64,000 nt of DNA from Paenibacillus sp. JZ16 (GCF_015326965.1 NZ_CP017659.1:496001-560000); one strand, 5' to 3'; shown: positions 26,940-35,593, numbered from the stretch's first letter. A program made the numbers and translations. The notes: generated by a model from the letters alone, not told the origin.

Positions 26940-27164
26940 TTGCTGTCTGTCAGCTAAACATCAACAGCGTTTTTAATTATGTATCTATACTCTGAGGGGA
27001 TTAAACCATAGACCAATCACCTATCTAATCAAATCCTATCCACATCGAGAATTAGGTGCAAATACCTTCAAATCCATATTATCAGAAGGTCTCCTTATTC
27101 CGGGAATAAAGAATTTTTTAAATCAATTATTATCATCAAAACCTTAAACCCGTATTATGCAAAT
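26940..27164. other. Interval without an intact gene
   Basis: On the minus strand a good ribosome site (AAGGAGACC) precedes MDLKVFAPNSRCG and then stops, so the start of a lost gene may lie here. Nothing else is seen. Confidence 0.3.
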
Positions 27165-27360
27165 CTGCCCGTTAGCTTAATGAAATAGCTGCAGAATTTT
27201 AATTAGATATGTATCTAATCGGTAATCGGCTCATATTCTTGTCCTTTACGGCAATCGGTACAAGTTCTTGTCCTCGACTCGGGACAAGAACTTGTGCCGA
27301 TAAAACAAAAAAGCCGCTAAAGTAGCGACTTTCAATGTGACCATGTTCTTGTCCCTCGAC
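27165..27360. repeat. Family B intergenic repeat, complete
   Basis: CTGCCCGTTAGCTTAATG core to the GTTCTTGTCCCTCGAC end, with the central GTACAAGTTC/GAACTTGTGC palindrome and the AGCCGCTAAAGTAGCGAC stem. Confidence 0.88.
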
Positions 27361-27734
27361 AAATGCACTCATTCTGAATGCTGATTTTATTAAAAGTTAT
27401 TGTTATTTTCTTCCGGATTTTAGGGATCCTCTTACAGTTCGTTTTTGAGCAATGGTTTCATTTCTTTTCATTAAGTACAGTCCTTTCTTTTTTGTTTTAC
27501 TGTATAAACAAAAACTCGATATTTTATACACAATTCTATGTAGCGAACATGTGCAACAATTTGCTGATCATCTGAATTTGTCCAGAAATTTGCAATACAG
27601 TTCTCTGGCCCGTAAATTTCGCTCACTATTTAGCTATTCTTCCCAGTTAAACTCACCAAGAGCTCAATTCTCCGCTTTACCACTACTTGTGATACGGTTC
27701 TCCGCTCTATCTGTAACGCAAGTATTACGAAAAA
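27361..27734. other. Interval without a supported gene
   Basis: The plus strand has hydrophobic open frames without ribosome sites; the minus strand is full of stops. I see no gene. Confidence 0.4.
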
Positions 27735-27758
27735 GAGGGAGCGCTGTTATGCTCCCTC
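27735..27758. terminator. Terminator after the UMP-kinase paralogue
   Basis: GAGGGAGCGCTGTTATGC... with CTCCCTC forms a stem 13 bases past the stop codon of the minus-strand gene, followed by a T-rich run on that strand. Confidence 0.6.
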
Positions 27759-27770
27759 ATATTCTTCAAC

Positions 27771-28508
27771 TCATTCCAATTCCAAAATTGACTCACCACT
27801 AATTATTGTGCCATTAACTTTCCCCTCGCAAATTTCTTTCATTGAGCCCGGCTTGTCAAAATTAAACACATGCATTGGCAGATTGTAGTCTCTAGCTAAG
27901 ATGAAAGCTGATTGATCCATTACCTTCAAGTTGTATTTTAAAACATCGTTGTAGTGAAGTGACCTGAACTTCCTTGCTTCTTTGTCGAACTTAGGGTCTG
28001 CATTGAGAACACCGTCCACCCCTTGTTTTGCTACTAACAATGCTTCACAATTAACTTCGATTGCCCTTTGAACGGAAGGGTAATCCGTAGTAACGTAGGG
28101 TTGCCCGTTTCCTCCTGCAAAAATTACTATGTAGCCCTTTTCCAGATGGTGAACTGCTCTTAGTCTGATGTATGGTTCTGCAACTGATGTAATAGGTATT
28201 GCTGTCATTACACGAACTTCTTTGTCTGTTTTGGCTTTAAGAACTCCTCGAAGCATCAAGCTATTAATAACAGTAGCAAGCGTCCCGATGTTGTCAGCTT
28301 CTTCTCTTTCTATTCCCCAGCTTTCCGCCATATTGCCGCGAAAAATATTCCCTCCACCTATAACTAATGATACCTCAACACCTAGATTTACAACTGACAT
28401 AATTTCATTAGCAATATGGTCTAACGTTTCGGACTCAAAACCAAATTCCGTGTTTCCGGCCACTGCTCCACCACTTAGTTTAATAAGAACTCTTTTGTAC
28501 CTTGTCAA
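27771..28508 (-). CDS. pyrH: UMP kinase (PyrH-type) paralogue
   Basis: Start TTG 28508 with GGAGG seven bases before; 245 residues. PyrH signatures are present: VLIKLSGGAVAG, VSLVIGGGNIFRG, ADNIGTLATVINSLMLRGVL, IVIFAGGNGQPYVTTDYPSV, LLVAKQGVDGVLNADP and MDQSAFILARDYNLPMHVFN. It would phosphorylate UMP to UDP. The family's housekeeping copy normally sits with tsf and frr; here it stands alone among cassettes, so this is probably an extra copy. It has an elaborate leader: a 17-codon ORF and a terminator (see 28534 and 28601). An extra copy controlled this way could give resistance to a UMP-kinase or translation inhibitor; inference. Confidence 0.85.
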   Translation of the reverse strand: MTRYKRVLIKLSGGAVAGNTEFGFESETLDHIANEIMSVVNLGVEVSLVIGGGNIFRGNMAESWGIEREEADNIGTLATVINSLMLRGVLKAKTDKEVRVMTAIPITSVAEPYIRLRAVHHLEKGYIVIFAGGNGQPYVTTDYPSVQRAIEVNCEALLVAKQGVDGVLNADPKFDKEARKFRSLHYNDVLKYNLKVMDQSAFILARDYNLPMHVFNFDKPGSMKEICEGKVNGTIISGESILELE

Positions 28509-28524
28509 ATTAACACCTCCGCGC

Positions 28525-28560
28525 AAATAAAAAACACTAAAGCAACGAATGCTTTAGTGT
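28525..28560 (-). promoter_or_regulatory. Attenuator terminator in the pyrH-paralogue leader
   Basis: ACACTAAAGC and GCTTTAGTGT (28534-28543 and 28551-28560) pair perfectly over 10 bases; on the minus strand the stem is followed by TTTTTTATTTG. It lies between the leader ORF and the ribosome site of the kinase gene, so it would stop transcription before the gene unless opened. Confidence 0.75.
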
Positions 28561-28600
28561 CTTAATGGAACGTGAATATGAAATTGTAACAATCGACTTA

Positions 28601-28654
28601 TCATAAGCCTTCCGTTTCCTCCTCATATTCCCACCCCTTCCAGTAATTTTTCAT
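28601..28654 (-). CDS. Leader peptide (17 codons) upstream of the UMP-kinase paralogue
   Basis: ATG 28654 opens MKNYWKGWEYEEETEGL and stops at 28601, 41 bases before the terminator stem. A promoter-like pair (TTGCAT at 28684-28689, TATAGAAT at 28661-28668, spacing 15) would start transcription very close to this ATG, leaving almost no untranslated leader. Trp and Tyr are frequent for such a short peptide. Ribosome stalling on it could control the terminator. Confidence 0.55.
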   Translation of the reverse strand: MKNYWKGWEYEEETEGL

Positions 28655-28776
28655 CAATTCATTCTATACTGTGTGAGGGTAAAATGCAACCGAAAGCGAC
28701 AGGATTTCAACCATATATTAATTCCATGAGCACCTGATCTACGGGGCTATTTCTGTATCTTGAGGAGGTATTTATT

Positions 28777-28944
28777 TTGCGTATCATCGTTACGTGTCAG
28801 GATTTAAAATTGCTTCGGCACGCCAAAGCAATTCAACTAGTGCTCCTCGATCTTGTCCAAGAATACTTCAACCAACTAAGGGTCGAACTCGAAGACAAAG
28901 CTAAGGGCGAATTCCGCTTCTGCTTACATAGTTGTTCTTTTTGA
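28777..28944 (+). CDS. Small hypothetical protein, plus strand
   Basis: 55 residues from TTG 28777 with a very strong GAGGAGG site eight bases upstream. Sequence: RIIVTCQDLKLLRHAKAIQL then a helical middle (VQEYFNQLRVELEDKAKGEF) and a Cys-containing end. It ends two bases before the stop of the convergent Nudix gene. Unrecognised; it might be the start of a longer lost gene. Confidence 0.4.
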   Translation: MRIIVTCQDLKLLRHAKAIQLVLLDLVQEYFNQLRVELEDKAKGEFRFCLHSCSF

Positions 28945-28946
28945 TT

Positions 28947-29417
28947 TTATGTAGTTCTAATGTGCTCGACTTTGCTAATTCTCTCTGAATAATTCGCAAG
29001 CAATAGGTCCAATAATCCATCCGGTACTAGTTTTTCCTGTTCATTATTTTCGAATCCATTAATTGATTTCCAAACTGCTTTATATGGAGTTATTCCTTCT
29101 ATGCCTTCGATAACTTCTCTTTTGTATAAGTCATGATCAACAAGATCAGCTTCATAAATGAAATCTACTTCATGACCTATCTGATCCAAGTATGAAAATA
29201 GGTTTTCAATGACAAACTTTAGCTTGGGTTCTTGTATTTGGGAATCTAATTCTTCTTTTACTTCTCGAATTATCGTCTCTTTACTATTCTCTCCATACTC
29301 AACCGTACCACCAACCGGTCGATAAAAAGTCTTGTTTACTGCTTTATCATATGATTCTTCAACTAATATTTGATCGCCTCTTCGAATTAGACACAATGAA
29401 ACGGTCCTAATGATCAT
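28947..29417 (-). CDS. Nudix hydrolase
   Basis: 156 residues from ATG 29417 with AAAGGAATC upstream. The Nudix box is G37-x5-E43-x7-REVKEEL (51-57); the box glycine after EE is Asp (EELDS), a known variation. YRPVGGTVEYGE precedes it and VDFIYEADLVDHDLY follows, as in YjhB/MutT-like NTP or nucleotide-sugar hydrolases. Unlike the Nudix gene at 6597 in sequence, so an independent acquisition. Substrate unknown. Confidence 0.85.
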   Translation of the reverse strand: MIIRTVSLCLIRRGDQILVEESYDKAVNKTFYRPVGGTVEYGENSKETIIREVKEELDSQIQEPKLKFVIENLFSYLDQIGHEVDFIYEADLVDHDLYKREVIEGIEGITPYKAVWKSINGFENNEQEKLVPDGLLDLLLANYSERISKVEHIRTT

Positions 29418-29532
29418 TCAATGATTCCTTTCTATGTTTTTCTATGTATTATAGAGACTGTCGTATAACGTCTTATTCACTACTTCGTAAATAATTCCAT
29501 ATGAAGGGTATTCTCTAAACTTTTGAAAATAT

Positions 29533-29620
29533 CCTGCCCGTTAGTTGAGAAGAAGCAGACGACCAAAAAGCTGGCTGCCTCTATATGTCTTCATTGAGCT
29601 ATCGTTTCCCGTTAGCTTAA
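29533..29620. repeat. Family A intergenic element, complete
   Basis: CCTGCCCGTTAGTTGAG, GCAGACGACC...GGCTGCC stem, ATTGAGCTATCG, right core TTTCCCGTTAG. Confidence 0.88.
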
Positions 29621-29715
29621 CGGGCTACCGATCACCCCCACCACTTTCCCCACACATTATCCGTTGTTCAAATTCAATTATTTTATCTTCACAGCGTTTT
29701 GTAGCAGCATGATGA

Positions 29716-29925
29716 TTAGTTTTCATTCTGTCTTGCTTTAGCCACTCTCGGTAATTGTTTTTCAAAAATGGATAATACATTTGAAATCAAATGTTCGCTC
29801 GGATTTTTGTTGTCTTTTAAAAGTGCATATATAAGGTTCAAGAAAGTCTTGGCATCTTTCTCTGTTAAACTTTTGATTGATTCCATGGTGCTATCACTTG
29901 GAAAATTTTCTTCCTTCGTCTCCAT
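29716..29925 (-). CDS. Small helical hypothetical protein
   Basis: Start ATG 29925 with GGAGGAA upstream (the frame opens nine codons earlier without a ribosome site). 69 residues, all helical and polar: ESIKSLTEKDAKTFLNLIYA then LLKDNKNPSEHLISNVLSIF and a basic end. No family recognised. It follows a complete family A element and precedes a core-only one. Confidence 0.55.
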   Translation of the reverse strand: METKEENFPSDSTMESIKSLTEKDAKTFLNLIYALLKDNKNPSEHLISNVLSIFEKQLPRVAKARQNEN

Positions 29926-30033
29926 AACTATTCCTCCATCTTTAAATATCATTTATTCTTCCGTTACAAAGCGTTGTTTCCAAGCCACCTCCCTTGATTA
30001 AAACGTTTCCAGTGGTTGAAAAGTTATTTTATG

Positions 30034-30050
30034 GTTTCCCGTTAGTTGAA
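30034..30050. repeat. Family A right core only
   Basis: GGTTTCCCGTTAGTTGAA; the 90 bases to its left show no stem or left core. It is the left boundary of the duplicated YdcF cassette. Confidence 0.75.
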
Positions 30051-30057
30051 TAAATAG

Positions 30058-30612
30058 CTATTCAACCCACTTCGGTATTTGTCGCCTAAAATACTTCCCA
30101 ACCTTCTCTAACTCATCCATAACGAGCTTTATTTTATCGTCTTCTAGAAACCAGTTCTCTTTAGTTGTCCCTGATTTATCAATTATTGGACTAACATAAA
30201 AAATAGTCTCTCTAGGAAAATGAAATTGATAAGTTAGTAGTGCTCTTCGTGCATGATAATTTTTACAGACCAATAAAATTTTTTTAGGGTGAATCCCTTG
30301 TTGCTGTAATACTTCCAAAGAGAAGCGAGCATTCTCAAAGGTATTCGTTGCTTTATCTTCTTTAAGTATTGCTTTAGGATTAACCCCTAACGAAACACCC
30401 ACATTTTGTAGATATTCCCATTCGGTTGTTTCTACATATGGGGTGGAACCTCCAGAAGGTAATATCAAGGAAGAGAGCCCTTGATGGTATAACGTTGCGG
30501 CTCTTTCCATCAACTGAGGTTGACTCGCGCCTGGGATTAAAATAACATCTGCGTGTCCGATCTCCGTTTCGAAAAACATAAAATCACTGATGCAATCAAA
30601 TGGAAAAGACAT
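30058..30612 (-). CDS. YdcF/SanA-like protein (DUF218), copy 2
   Basis: 184 residues, differing from copy 1 (7239-7793) at only about six residues (for example SLIL for SFIL, EYLQ for QYLQ, GIHP for GIFP, KLVM for KRVM). AAGGAGG precedes the start. The surrounding 50-60 bases on each side are shared with copy 1 up to TTTCCCGTTAG on the left and CATCCTGCCC on the right. The right neighbour is a family B unit here and a family A element in copy 1. So this is a duplicated cassette; function as for copy 1, unknown. Confidence 0.88.
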   Translation of the reverse strand: MSFPFDCISDFMFFETEIGHADVILIPGASQPQLMERAATLYHQGLSSLILPSGGSTPYVETTEWEYLQNVGVSLGVNPKAILKEDKATNTFENARFSLEVLQQQGIHPKKILLVCKNYHARRALLTYQFHFPRETIFYVSPIIDKSGTTKENWFLEDDKIKLVMDELEKVGKYFRRQIPKWVE

Positions 30613-30662
30613 TGAACCTCCTTACTGAATTGACATATGTATTCGCCGTTGTATCCCACCAT

Positions 30663-30856
30663 CCTGCCCGTTAGCTTAATGATAATGCATGAGAACAGTT
30701 AGATACTTATCTAATCGGTAATCGGCTCATGTTCTTGTCCTTTACGGCAATCGGTACAAGTTCTTGTCCTCGACTCGGGACAAGAACTTGTACCGATAAA
30801 ACAAAAAAGCCGCTATTTTAGCGACTTACAATGCGACTATGTTCTTGTCCCCCGAC
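30663..30856. repeat. Family B intergenic repeat, complete
   Basis: CCTGCCCGTTAGCTTAATG, full GTACAAGTTC...GAACTTGTAC palindrome, AGCCGCTATTTTAGCGAC stem, end GTTCTTGTCCCCCGAC. Its right end overlaps the last codons of the truncated protease frame. Confidence 0.9.
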
Positions 30857-31797
30857 AAAACCATACTTTTGTTAAGACTCCATTATCCATTATTTCCCAA
30901 AATGCACTAGCGCTTTTACCCTGCAGAGTACCACATGGGTTGGTTTCTCCTCTATTTCGTCCTGAGATACACACGACCTCACCTATAACATCATTACCTG
31001 GAACTTGCAGAGCTGTTAACCTTGTGGTTTCGTTGTAGACTTGATTACTTAGAAGATTGGTTGAACTAACACGTATCGCCGCAGCATCTACGTTATTCCC
31101 ATAATGGGCTATACTACTAAAGGTACCAATATACGCATCGGACTGATATATTCCTGTACCCGGTTGTTTATACCAACAATGTGCTGCAGTCATAATATAC
31201 GGGTTACCTGAAGAATCTAAGGCAGAATAACCTGTTGAACAATTTCCAGCTGTAGATGGTGCCGAATCAATAGTTAATCCCCCCTGTAAGGGTCTAATGC
31301 GATCCCTACGTAAATTATCCTCTGTCTTTGAAGTTGGGTCTGTAACTATTTTAAATAGGTTTTTATTTTGTCTAGTAATCTCACTGATTTTTTGGACTAT
31401 TAAACCATCGGCATCATTAACTTTCTCTATAGTACCTATTTGAATTTCTTGATTAATAAAGTCAACATTAATATAAAGAAGGCTTGGGATTAATTCAGTT
31501 ACTATTGAAAGATTGCTGCGTAGGAGATTGGCTGCATCCTCCATTTCTTTTTCAGAATACTCAGCTTCAAAAGTTTTAATTGGCAGAAAGCTATTAATGG
31601 AACTAGCCTCCAACATAGAAGTTGTATTTTCCTTGAATCCTATATTAATTGTACCTCCTGAAGCTTGGTCTATATACATTCCTAAATAGTTTTCGTCGAG
31701 GCTGTATAGGTTTCTGATTTCATCAGTCTTAACATCTTGTTCTTGTATTCTATTTATTAATTCTTGCTCTTCTTTTTGAAGGAGCTCGTATCTTTCA
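30837..31797 (-). pseudogene. S1-type (alpha-lytic-protease-like) serine protease, truncated at both ends
   Basis: The readable frame contains the catalytic His in MTAAHCW and the Asp in NNVDAAAIRV, and a preceding pro-region with LQKEEQELINRIQEQD. The catalytic Ser (GNSGG-type motif) is absent: after GVLTKVWF the frame enters the family B repeat and stops. At the other end the frame continues without a start into the nuclease gene, with no signal peptide. So only the middle of a secreted protease precursor remains, cut on the right exactly at a repeat. Confidence 0.8.
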
Positions 31798-32365
31798 TAT
31801 AAGCCTGATCACCATGTCGGTTGAGTGTGCTATCTTGTGGGGTAATATTATATGCATTCGATACCCCTCCGAGAGAATCAGCAATGATATGTCCTTCATC
31901 TAAAACGTCACTTTCGACACCAGGAACCTTTGCCTCATCAGGGTAGTATCTGCCAGACGATAGTACAAGTTCGTTACGGTCGTCTTGTAGAATAATTTCA
32001 TCAGCAATGACACGTACTAATTGCCCATCTTCATTAGTAAATGCCCAATATTCACGGTCTCCGTATCCAATGTCAACAACAACGTTAGGTTCACGATGCC
32101 CAGACAAATCACCACCATCGACTTCGATAAGCTTGTATCCTAAAAACAATTCGTTATTTGGTTGTGTTGATGTTTCCTCTCCTACTGGTTCATCAACAAC
32201 CGCTTTGACAGCTGCTTTTTTTTCACTATTCTTAGTTGTTGTATCTGTGGTTATTTCTTGTGAATCTGTTTCTACATCTGTATTGGATGTATCTTCTATG
32301 TTGGTACAACCAACCATAAAGATGATCGTTAAAATTAAAATTAAATAGTTCATTTTCTTTTTCAT
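31757..32365 (-). pseudogene. Lipoprotein DNA/RNA non-specific endonuclease, C-terminus replaced
   Basis: From ATG 32365 a lipobox signal (ILILTIIFMVGC) and a Thr/Glu-rich linker lead to an Endonuclease_NS_2-like domain: LDEGHIIADSLGGVSNAYNI and TPQDSTLNRHGDQAYM, where GH and N are catalytic/metal residues. After AYMKD the frame runs into the protease sequence out of phase and ends as TSSFKKKSKN. The usual C-terminal helix after AYMEK is missing, so this is a fusion junction at about 31797, and the protein may be inactive. Confidence 0.75.
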
Positions 32366-32474
32366 TTTAGGACTCTCCTATAATTTCATACTGTTCATTC
32401 TAAAAACGACGACTTTAACTATATTTTCTTGTTCTATAATCTTACCATAAAAGACTAATATCCTATTGTATTAC

Positions 32475-32563
32475 CCTGCCCCCGTTAGCGCAGCGAAGGC
32501 AGCCGATCTTAGTCGTCGGCTGCCTTCGGGTCATCATTAAGCTATAGTTATCCGTTAGCTTAA
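32475..32563. repeat. Family A intergenic element, complete
   Basis: CCTGCCCCCGTTAG, GGCAGCCGATC...CGTCGGCTGCC stem, ATTAAGCTATAG, right core TTATCCGTTAG. Confidence 0.85.
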
Positions 32564-32634
32564 TCATGACAATAGATCTCTTCGTTTAAAACGACCTCTC
32601 TTGAAATTTTGGGTTCCATAGGATAGCAGTGGAT

Positions 32635-33396
32635 TTAATCTTGAGCTTCTGCGAATAACTCTCTGAGCATCCTATCCTTGTTATTCACAAACTCTTTCAT
32701 AATCATAAAATGGTCGGTCTCTTCCAATACTTGGACCTCGATACCATTCGGCTTTAGATTGTAAATAATCGAATCTGGATATGCCATAAGGATTGGGGAA
32801 TGAGTCGCAATAATAAATTGAGAGTTTTGCAAAACAAGTTCATGGATTCGTGTCAGCATCGCCATTTGGCGAAGGGGAGACAATGCAGCCTCAGGCTCAT
32901 CAAGTATATATAATCCATTCTCCCCGAATCGATGAATGAAAGTGGAAAAGAACGACTCTCCGTGCGATTGCTCATGCAAGGACTTGCCACCGTACGAATC
33001 TTTAATAGGGCGACCGAATGAAGGTTGGCTGTCCAACTCATCGATCGTCGTGGCTAAATTATAATAACTTTCTGCCCGGAAGAAGAAGCCATCCCTCGGG
33101 CGTCGCGGACCTCTGATCAATTGTATATATTCATATAAGCTGGAGTGAGTAGCCTGGGTTGAGAAGGAAAAGTTGATCGTCCCACCCTCCGGGTTAAATC
33201 CCCATGCGACAGCAATGGACTCCATCAGTGTTGATTTGCCCATCCCATTTTCACCTACGATATAGGTTACCTTGGGGTGGAAATCAAGAGTATTTAGGCT
33301 TCGAATGACCGCCAAATCAAAGGGGTAACGATTATAAGCGGGTACTTGGTGCCTCTTGAGCTGAATTTGTCGTAAATAGGAATGCTGTACATTCAA
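32635..33396 (-). CDS. ABC-type AAA ATPase (AAA_15/21, OLD-like without nuclease)
   Basis: 253 residues from TTG 33396 (GGGAG upstream). Walker A is VGENGMGKSTLME (47-59), a signature-like HEQSHGESFF, Walker B GLYILDEPEAALSP and the H-loop FIIATHSPIL follow. This is the compact single-domain type also found in restriction, retron and Abi modules, but no TOPRIM, HNH or toxin partner lies next to it: its neighbours are repeats. Stand-alone function unknown. Confidence 0.85.
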   Translation of the reverse strand: MNVQHSYLRQIQLKRHQVPAYNRYPFDLAVIRSLNTLDFHPKVTYIVGENGMGKSTLMESIAVAWGFNPEGGTINFSFSTQATHSSLYEYIQLIRGPRRPRDGFFFRAESYYNLATTIDELDSQPSFGRPIKDSYGGKSLHEQSHGESFFSTFIHRFGENGLYILDEPEAALSPLRQMAMLTRIHELVLQNSQFIIATHSPILMAYPDSIIYNLKPNGIEVQVLEETDHFMIMKEFVNNKDRMLRELFAEAQD

Positions 33397-33515
33397 TATA
33401 GTTCACTCCCTTTTAAGCCTTTAATCGTTATCCTTTCCTTTGTTGGCCAACGCTGACTCATGTCTCACCCTTTAGTTTACTCCATCAATCAAATAATACC
33501 ACATACCGAAACTAT

Positions 33516-33601
33516 CCTGCCCGTAAGCGTAAGGAAACTGCAATCGATCAACTGGTCGGCTGCAGTTTTATCATTAGTGAGCTATCGTTTCCCGTTAGTT
33601 T
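33516..33601. repeat. Family A intergenic element, complete
   Basis: CCTGCCCGTAAG, CTGCAATCGATCAACTGG... CTGCAG stem, GTGAGCTATCG, right core TTTCCCGTTAG. The stop codon of the phosphotransferase gene (TAA, 33595-33597) is inside the right core. Confidence 0.88.
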
Positions 33602-34557
33602 AGCGAAGTTCCCACCACCATGTCCAAGTATTTCCTTAAGTCATCTTTGGCGTGTGAATTATTAGTCCAAGCTCCTAAATTCCAACTCATATATCTAAGT
33701 CCTAGGTAGCGAGAGGCGATTGCATACATTTGATTGAAATGATTATCTGAAAACTCCATAGTATTAGCAGCCAGTAACCCCCTATATTCCTCAATTTGTT
33801 CCGAGGTACCGCAGCGAAGAGGAATGTCTAGAAATAAAGAGCCATACCTAGCTTCTTCCCAATCAATAAAAATTACATCCGTATTGTTATGGACTAACAC
33901 GTTTCCTGGATTAAGGTCGTTATGAATTAATGTTTGACTGCTCTCATCTTTTATTACGTATTGTATATCCTCGGAAATCGTATTTGCCACATCTTCTACT
34001 AAAGGTATGTATTCTCCGAAGGTTGCTCTAAACTGTTCGTTCCCCTTAGCTGCATGCCATTGGGGTTTCCACCGCTCGTATAACATCTTTTCAATATGGG
34101 AGCTGTCTACCTCAGGTAACCATGAAAGTTCTTTTTTTTGACCAAAGTTAGAGATGTGAATATGTGATAGTACACTCGGTTCACTTTTCTGAAGCAACCT
34201 AATATTTATAGTTTTATAATCCGTTTGATAATCAACATCCTGTAAACAAATAAGAGACCTTTCATCTACTTCAGAGCCATATGACAGAGAAAAAGGCACA
34301 CTTGCTTTTTGTGAGTAAAGCCTTGTTAGTACCAGCCGTTCTATCCTGGTAGCATGTTTTGAAACAAGAGACAACTTTGAGGTTTCGTTAAGTATTTTTA
34401 TTAGTACACTATGTCGCATTAACTCAACTGCTTGTAATCCCATATTAATCGCCTTGCTTTCAATGCTTAAAACTTCTGCTTTAGGATCTATAAATTTCTT
34501 CACAGTCTCTTGTACCAATTTTTGGACATTATTATTTATTAACGTCAAGTTACTCAC
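33595..34557 (-). CDS. APH/choline-kinase-type phosphotransferase
   Basis: About 320 residues from GTG 34557 (a TTG three codons later is an alternative). The kinase motif HNDLNPGNVLVH has the catalytic Asp at 214, and VIFIDWEEARYG gives the metal-binding Asp 232. The fold is that of aminoglycoside phosphotransferases and choline/thiamine kinases; the N-lobe is hard to align. Substrate could be an antibiotic or a small alcohol. The stop codon is supplied by the intergenic core itself (CTAACGGG). Single gene between two family A elements. Confidence 0.8.
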   Translation of the reverse strand: MSNLTLINNNVQKLVQETVKKFIDPKAEVLSIESKAINMGLQAVELMRHSVLIKILNETSKLSLVSKHATRIERLVLTRLYSQKASVPFSLSYGSEVDERSLICLQDVDYQTDYKTINIRLLQKSEPSVLSHIHISNFGQKKELSWLPEVDSSHIEKMLYERWKPQWHAAKGNEQFRATFGEYIPLVEDVANTISEDIQYVIKDESSQTLIHNDLNPGNVLVHNNTDVIFIDWEEARYGSLFLDIPLRCGTSEQIEEYRGLLAANTMEFSDNHFNQMYAIASRYLGLRYMSWNLGAWTNNSHAKDDLRKYLDMVVGTSLN

Positions 34558-34640
34558 CCACTCATGTAATACTTTACCGAATTATACCGCAGTTCTAAGC
34601 TTTAGTGTGAAAAAGAGTTTTAGACACTTTGTTCGACTAT

Positions 34641-34727
34641 CCTGCCCGTTAGTTGAACAAAAGCTGCCGATCACATTGATCTGCTGCCTTCTTGTTTTTA
34701 TTGACTTATCGTTTCCCGTTAGCTTAA
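34641..34727. repeat. Family A intergenic element, complete
   Basis: CCTGCCCGTTAGTTGAAC, GCTGCCGATCACATTGATC... stem, ATTGACTTATCG, right core TTTCCCGTTAG. Confidence 0.88.
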
Positions 34728-35021
34728 CGATACTGTTGTTCGTTTATTTCAAATTATTCCAGATTTAATCTTTCCGCGGTGCTTTCCAAACTACAAATAG
34801 AATCAATGACTGCGGTGTGCTCAGCTAATATTTGCAGCTTCAATATGTGGACTCCCCATCCCCTCTCTTAAAGGTCCCACTTGATTATTTAAAGTAAGTG
34901 CGTTTATTATATAAATAATTTCTTCTACATTACATAAGATTTTCAAAAAATCGATCTTCAATCACCGTTAATCTGAAGGAACTTTATTCAAATAACCTAT
35001 ACATTAAAAGGAAGCGATAAT
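34728..35021. other. Interval with a short coding relic on the minus strand
   Basis: A frame ending at TAA 34754 reads LQILAEHTAVIDSICSLEST then AERLNLE, open for only about 30 codons: the C-terminus of an unidentified lost gene. The right part, rich in A/T, holds the promoter of the Lrp-type gene. Confidence 0.35.
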
Positions 35022-35465
35022 GTGGATCAGATCGATAAAAACATCCTGTTTCATATGGAAAACCAAGCCAGATTGTCCATGACCGAATTGGGAAAGTTGG
35101 TGGGACTATCACAGCCAGCCGTCACGGAACGAGTGAAGCGACTGGAAGAAAGCGGGGTGATTGAAGAGTATCGTACCGTTATAAATCCCAAAAAAATAGG
35201 AAAACAAAGTACATCCTATCTACTTTTTCGGACCAGAGAATGCAATGCTTTCCTTGATTTCTGCCGTTCTTCCCCCGAAGTTGTGGAATGTTATCGCGTA
35301 AGCGGGGAACATAACTATTTATTAAAAGTCATGACAGACTCCATCGCGGACCTAGAAGCGTTTGGAGATCAGTGTGACAAATTCGGAACCTACACTACAC
35401 TTATCGCGATGTCTTCGCCTATTGCGCATAAAAACCTGATTGAAGGAACCAACCTCCTCATCTGA
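35022..35465 (+). CDS. Lrp/AsnC-family transcriptional regulator
   Basis: 147 residues from GTG 35022 with AAGGAAG upstream. N-terminal winged helix (IDKNILFHMENQARLSMTEL; LVGLSQPAVTERVKRLEESG) and a C-terminal RAM/AsnC domain (FCRSSPEVVECYRVSGEHNY). It senses amino acids or similar ligands in the family. It is convergent with the MFS transporter gene, which is often the target of such a regulator, though no operator is seen. Confidence 0.88.
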   Translation: MDQIDKNILFHMENQARLSMTELGKLVGLSQPAVTERVKRLEESGVIEEYRTVINPKKIGKQSTSYLLFRTRECNAFLDFCRSSPEVVECYRVSGEHNYLLKVMTDSIADLEAFGDQCDKFGTYTTLIAMSSPIAHKNLIEGTNLLI

Positions 35466-35483
35466 GTATTACGCATTTATTTA

Positions 35484-35523
35484 AAGACCGCCCATCTATC
35501 GGTTACATGGATGGGCGGTCTTT
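35484..35523. terminator. Strong bidirectional terminator
   Basis: AAAGACCGCCCATC...GATGGGCGGTCTTT: 11 perfect pairs plus A/T runs on both sides, between the convergent Lrp and MFS genes. Confidence 0.85.
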
Positions 35524-35593
35524 CGTATAAAGAATGAAGCCGTTTTAGAAGGGATTCCTAACAACTGATCTTTTCCGATATAAAAATCCGCTT

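Noticed and set aside
27378..27802. Plus-strand hydrophobic open frames
   Set aside because: No ribosome sites, low-complexity A/T-derived residues, and overlap with the end of the UMP-kinase gene.
32635..34557. Two-gene phage-defence module (AAA ATPase plus kinase-like gene)
   Set aside because: A complete intergenic element separates the two genes, and neither has a typical toxin or nuclease partner; they look like independent cassettes.
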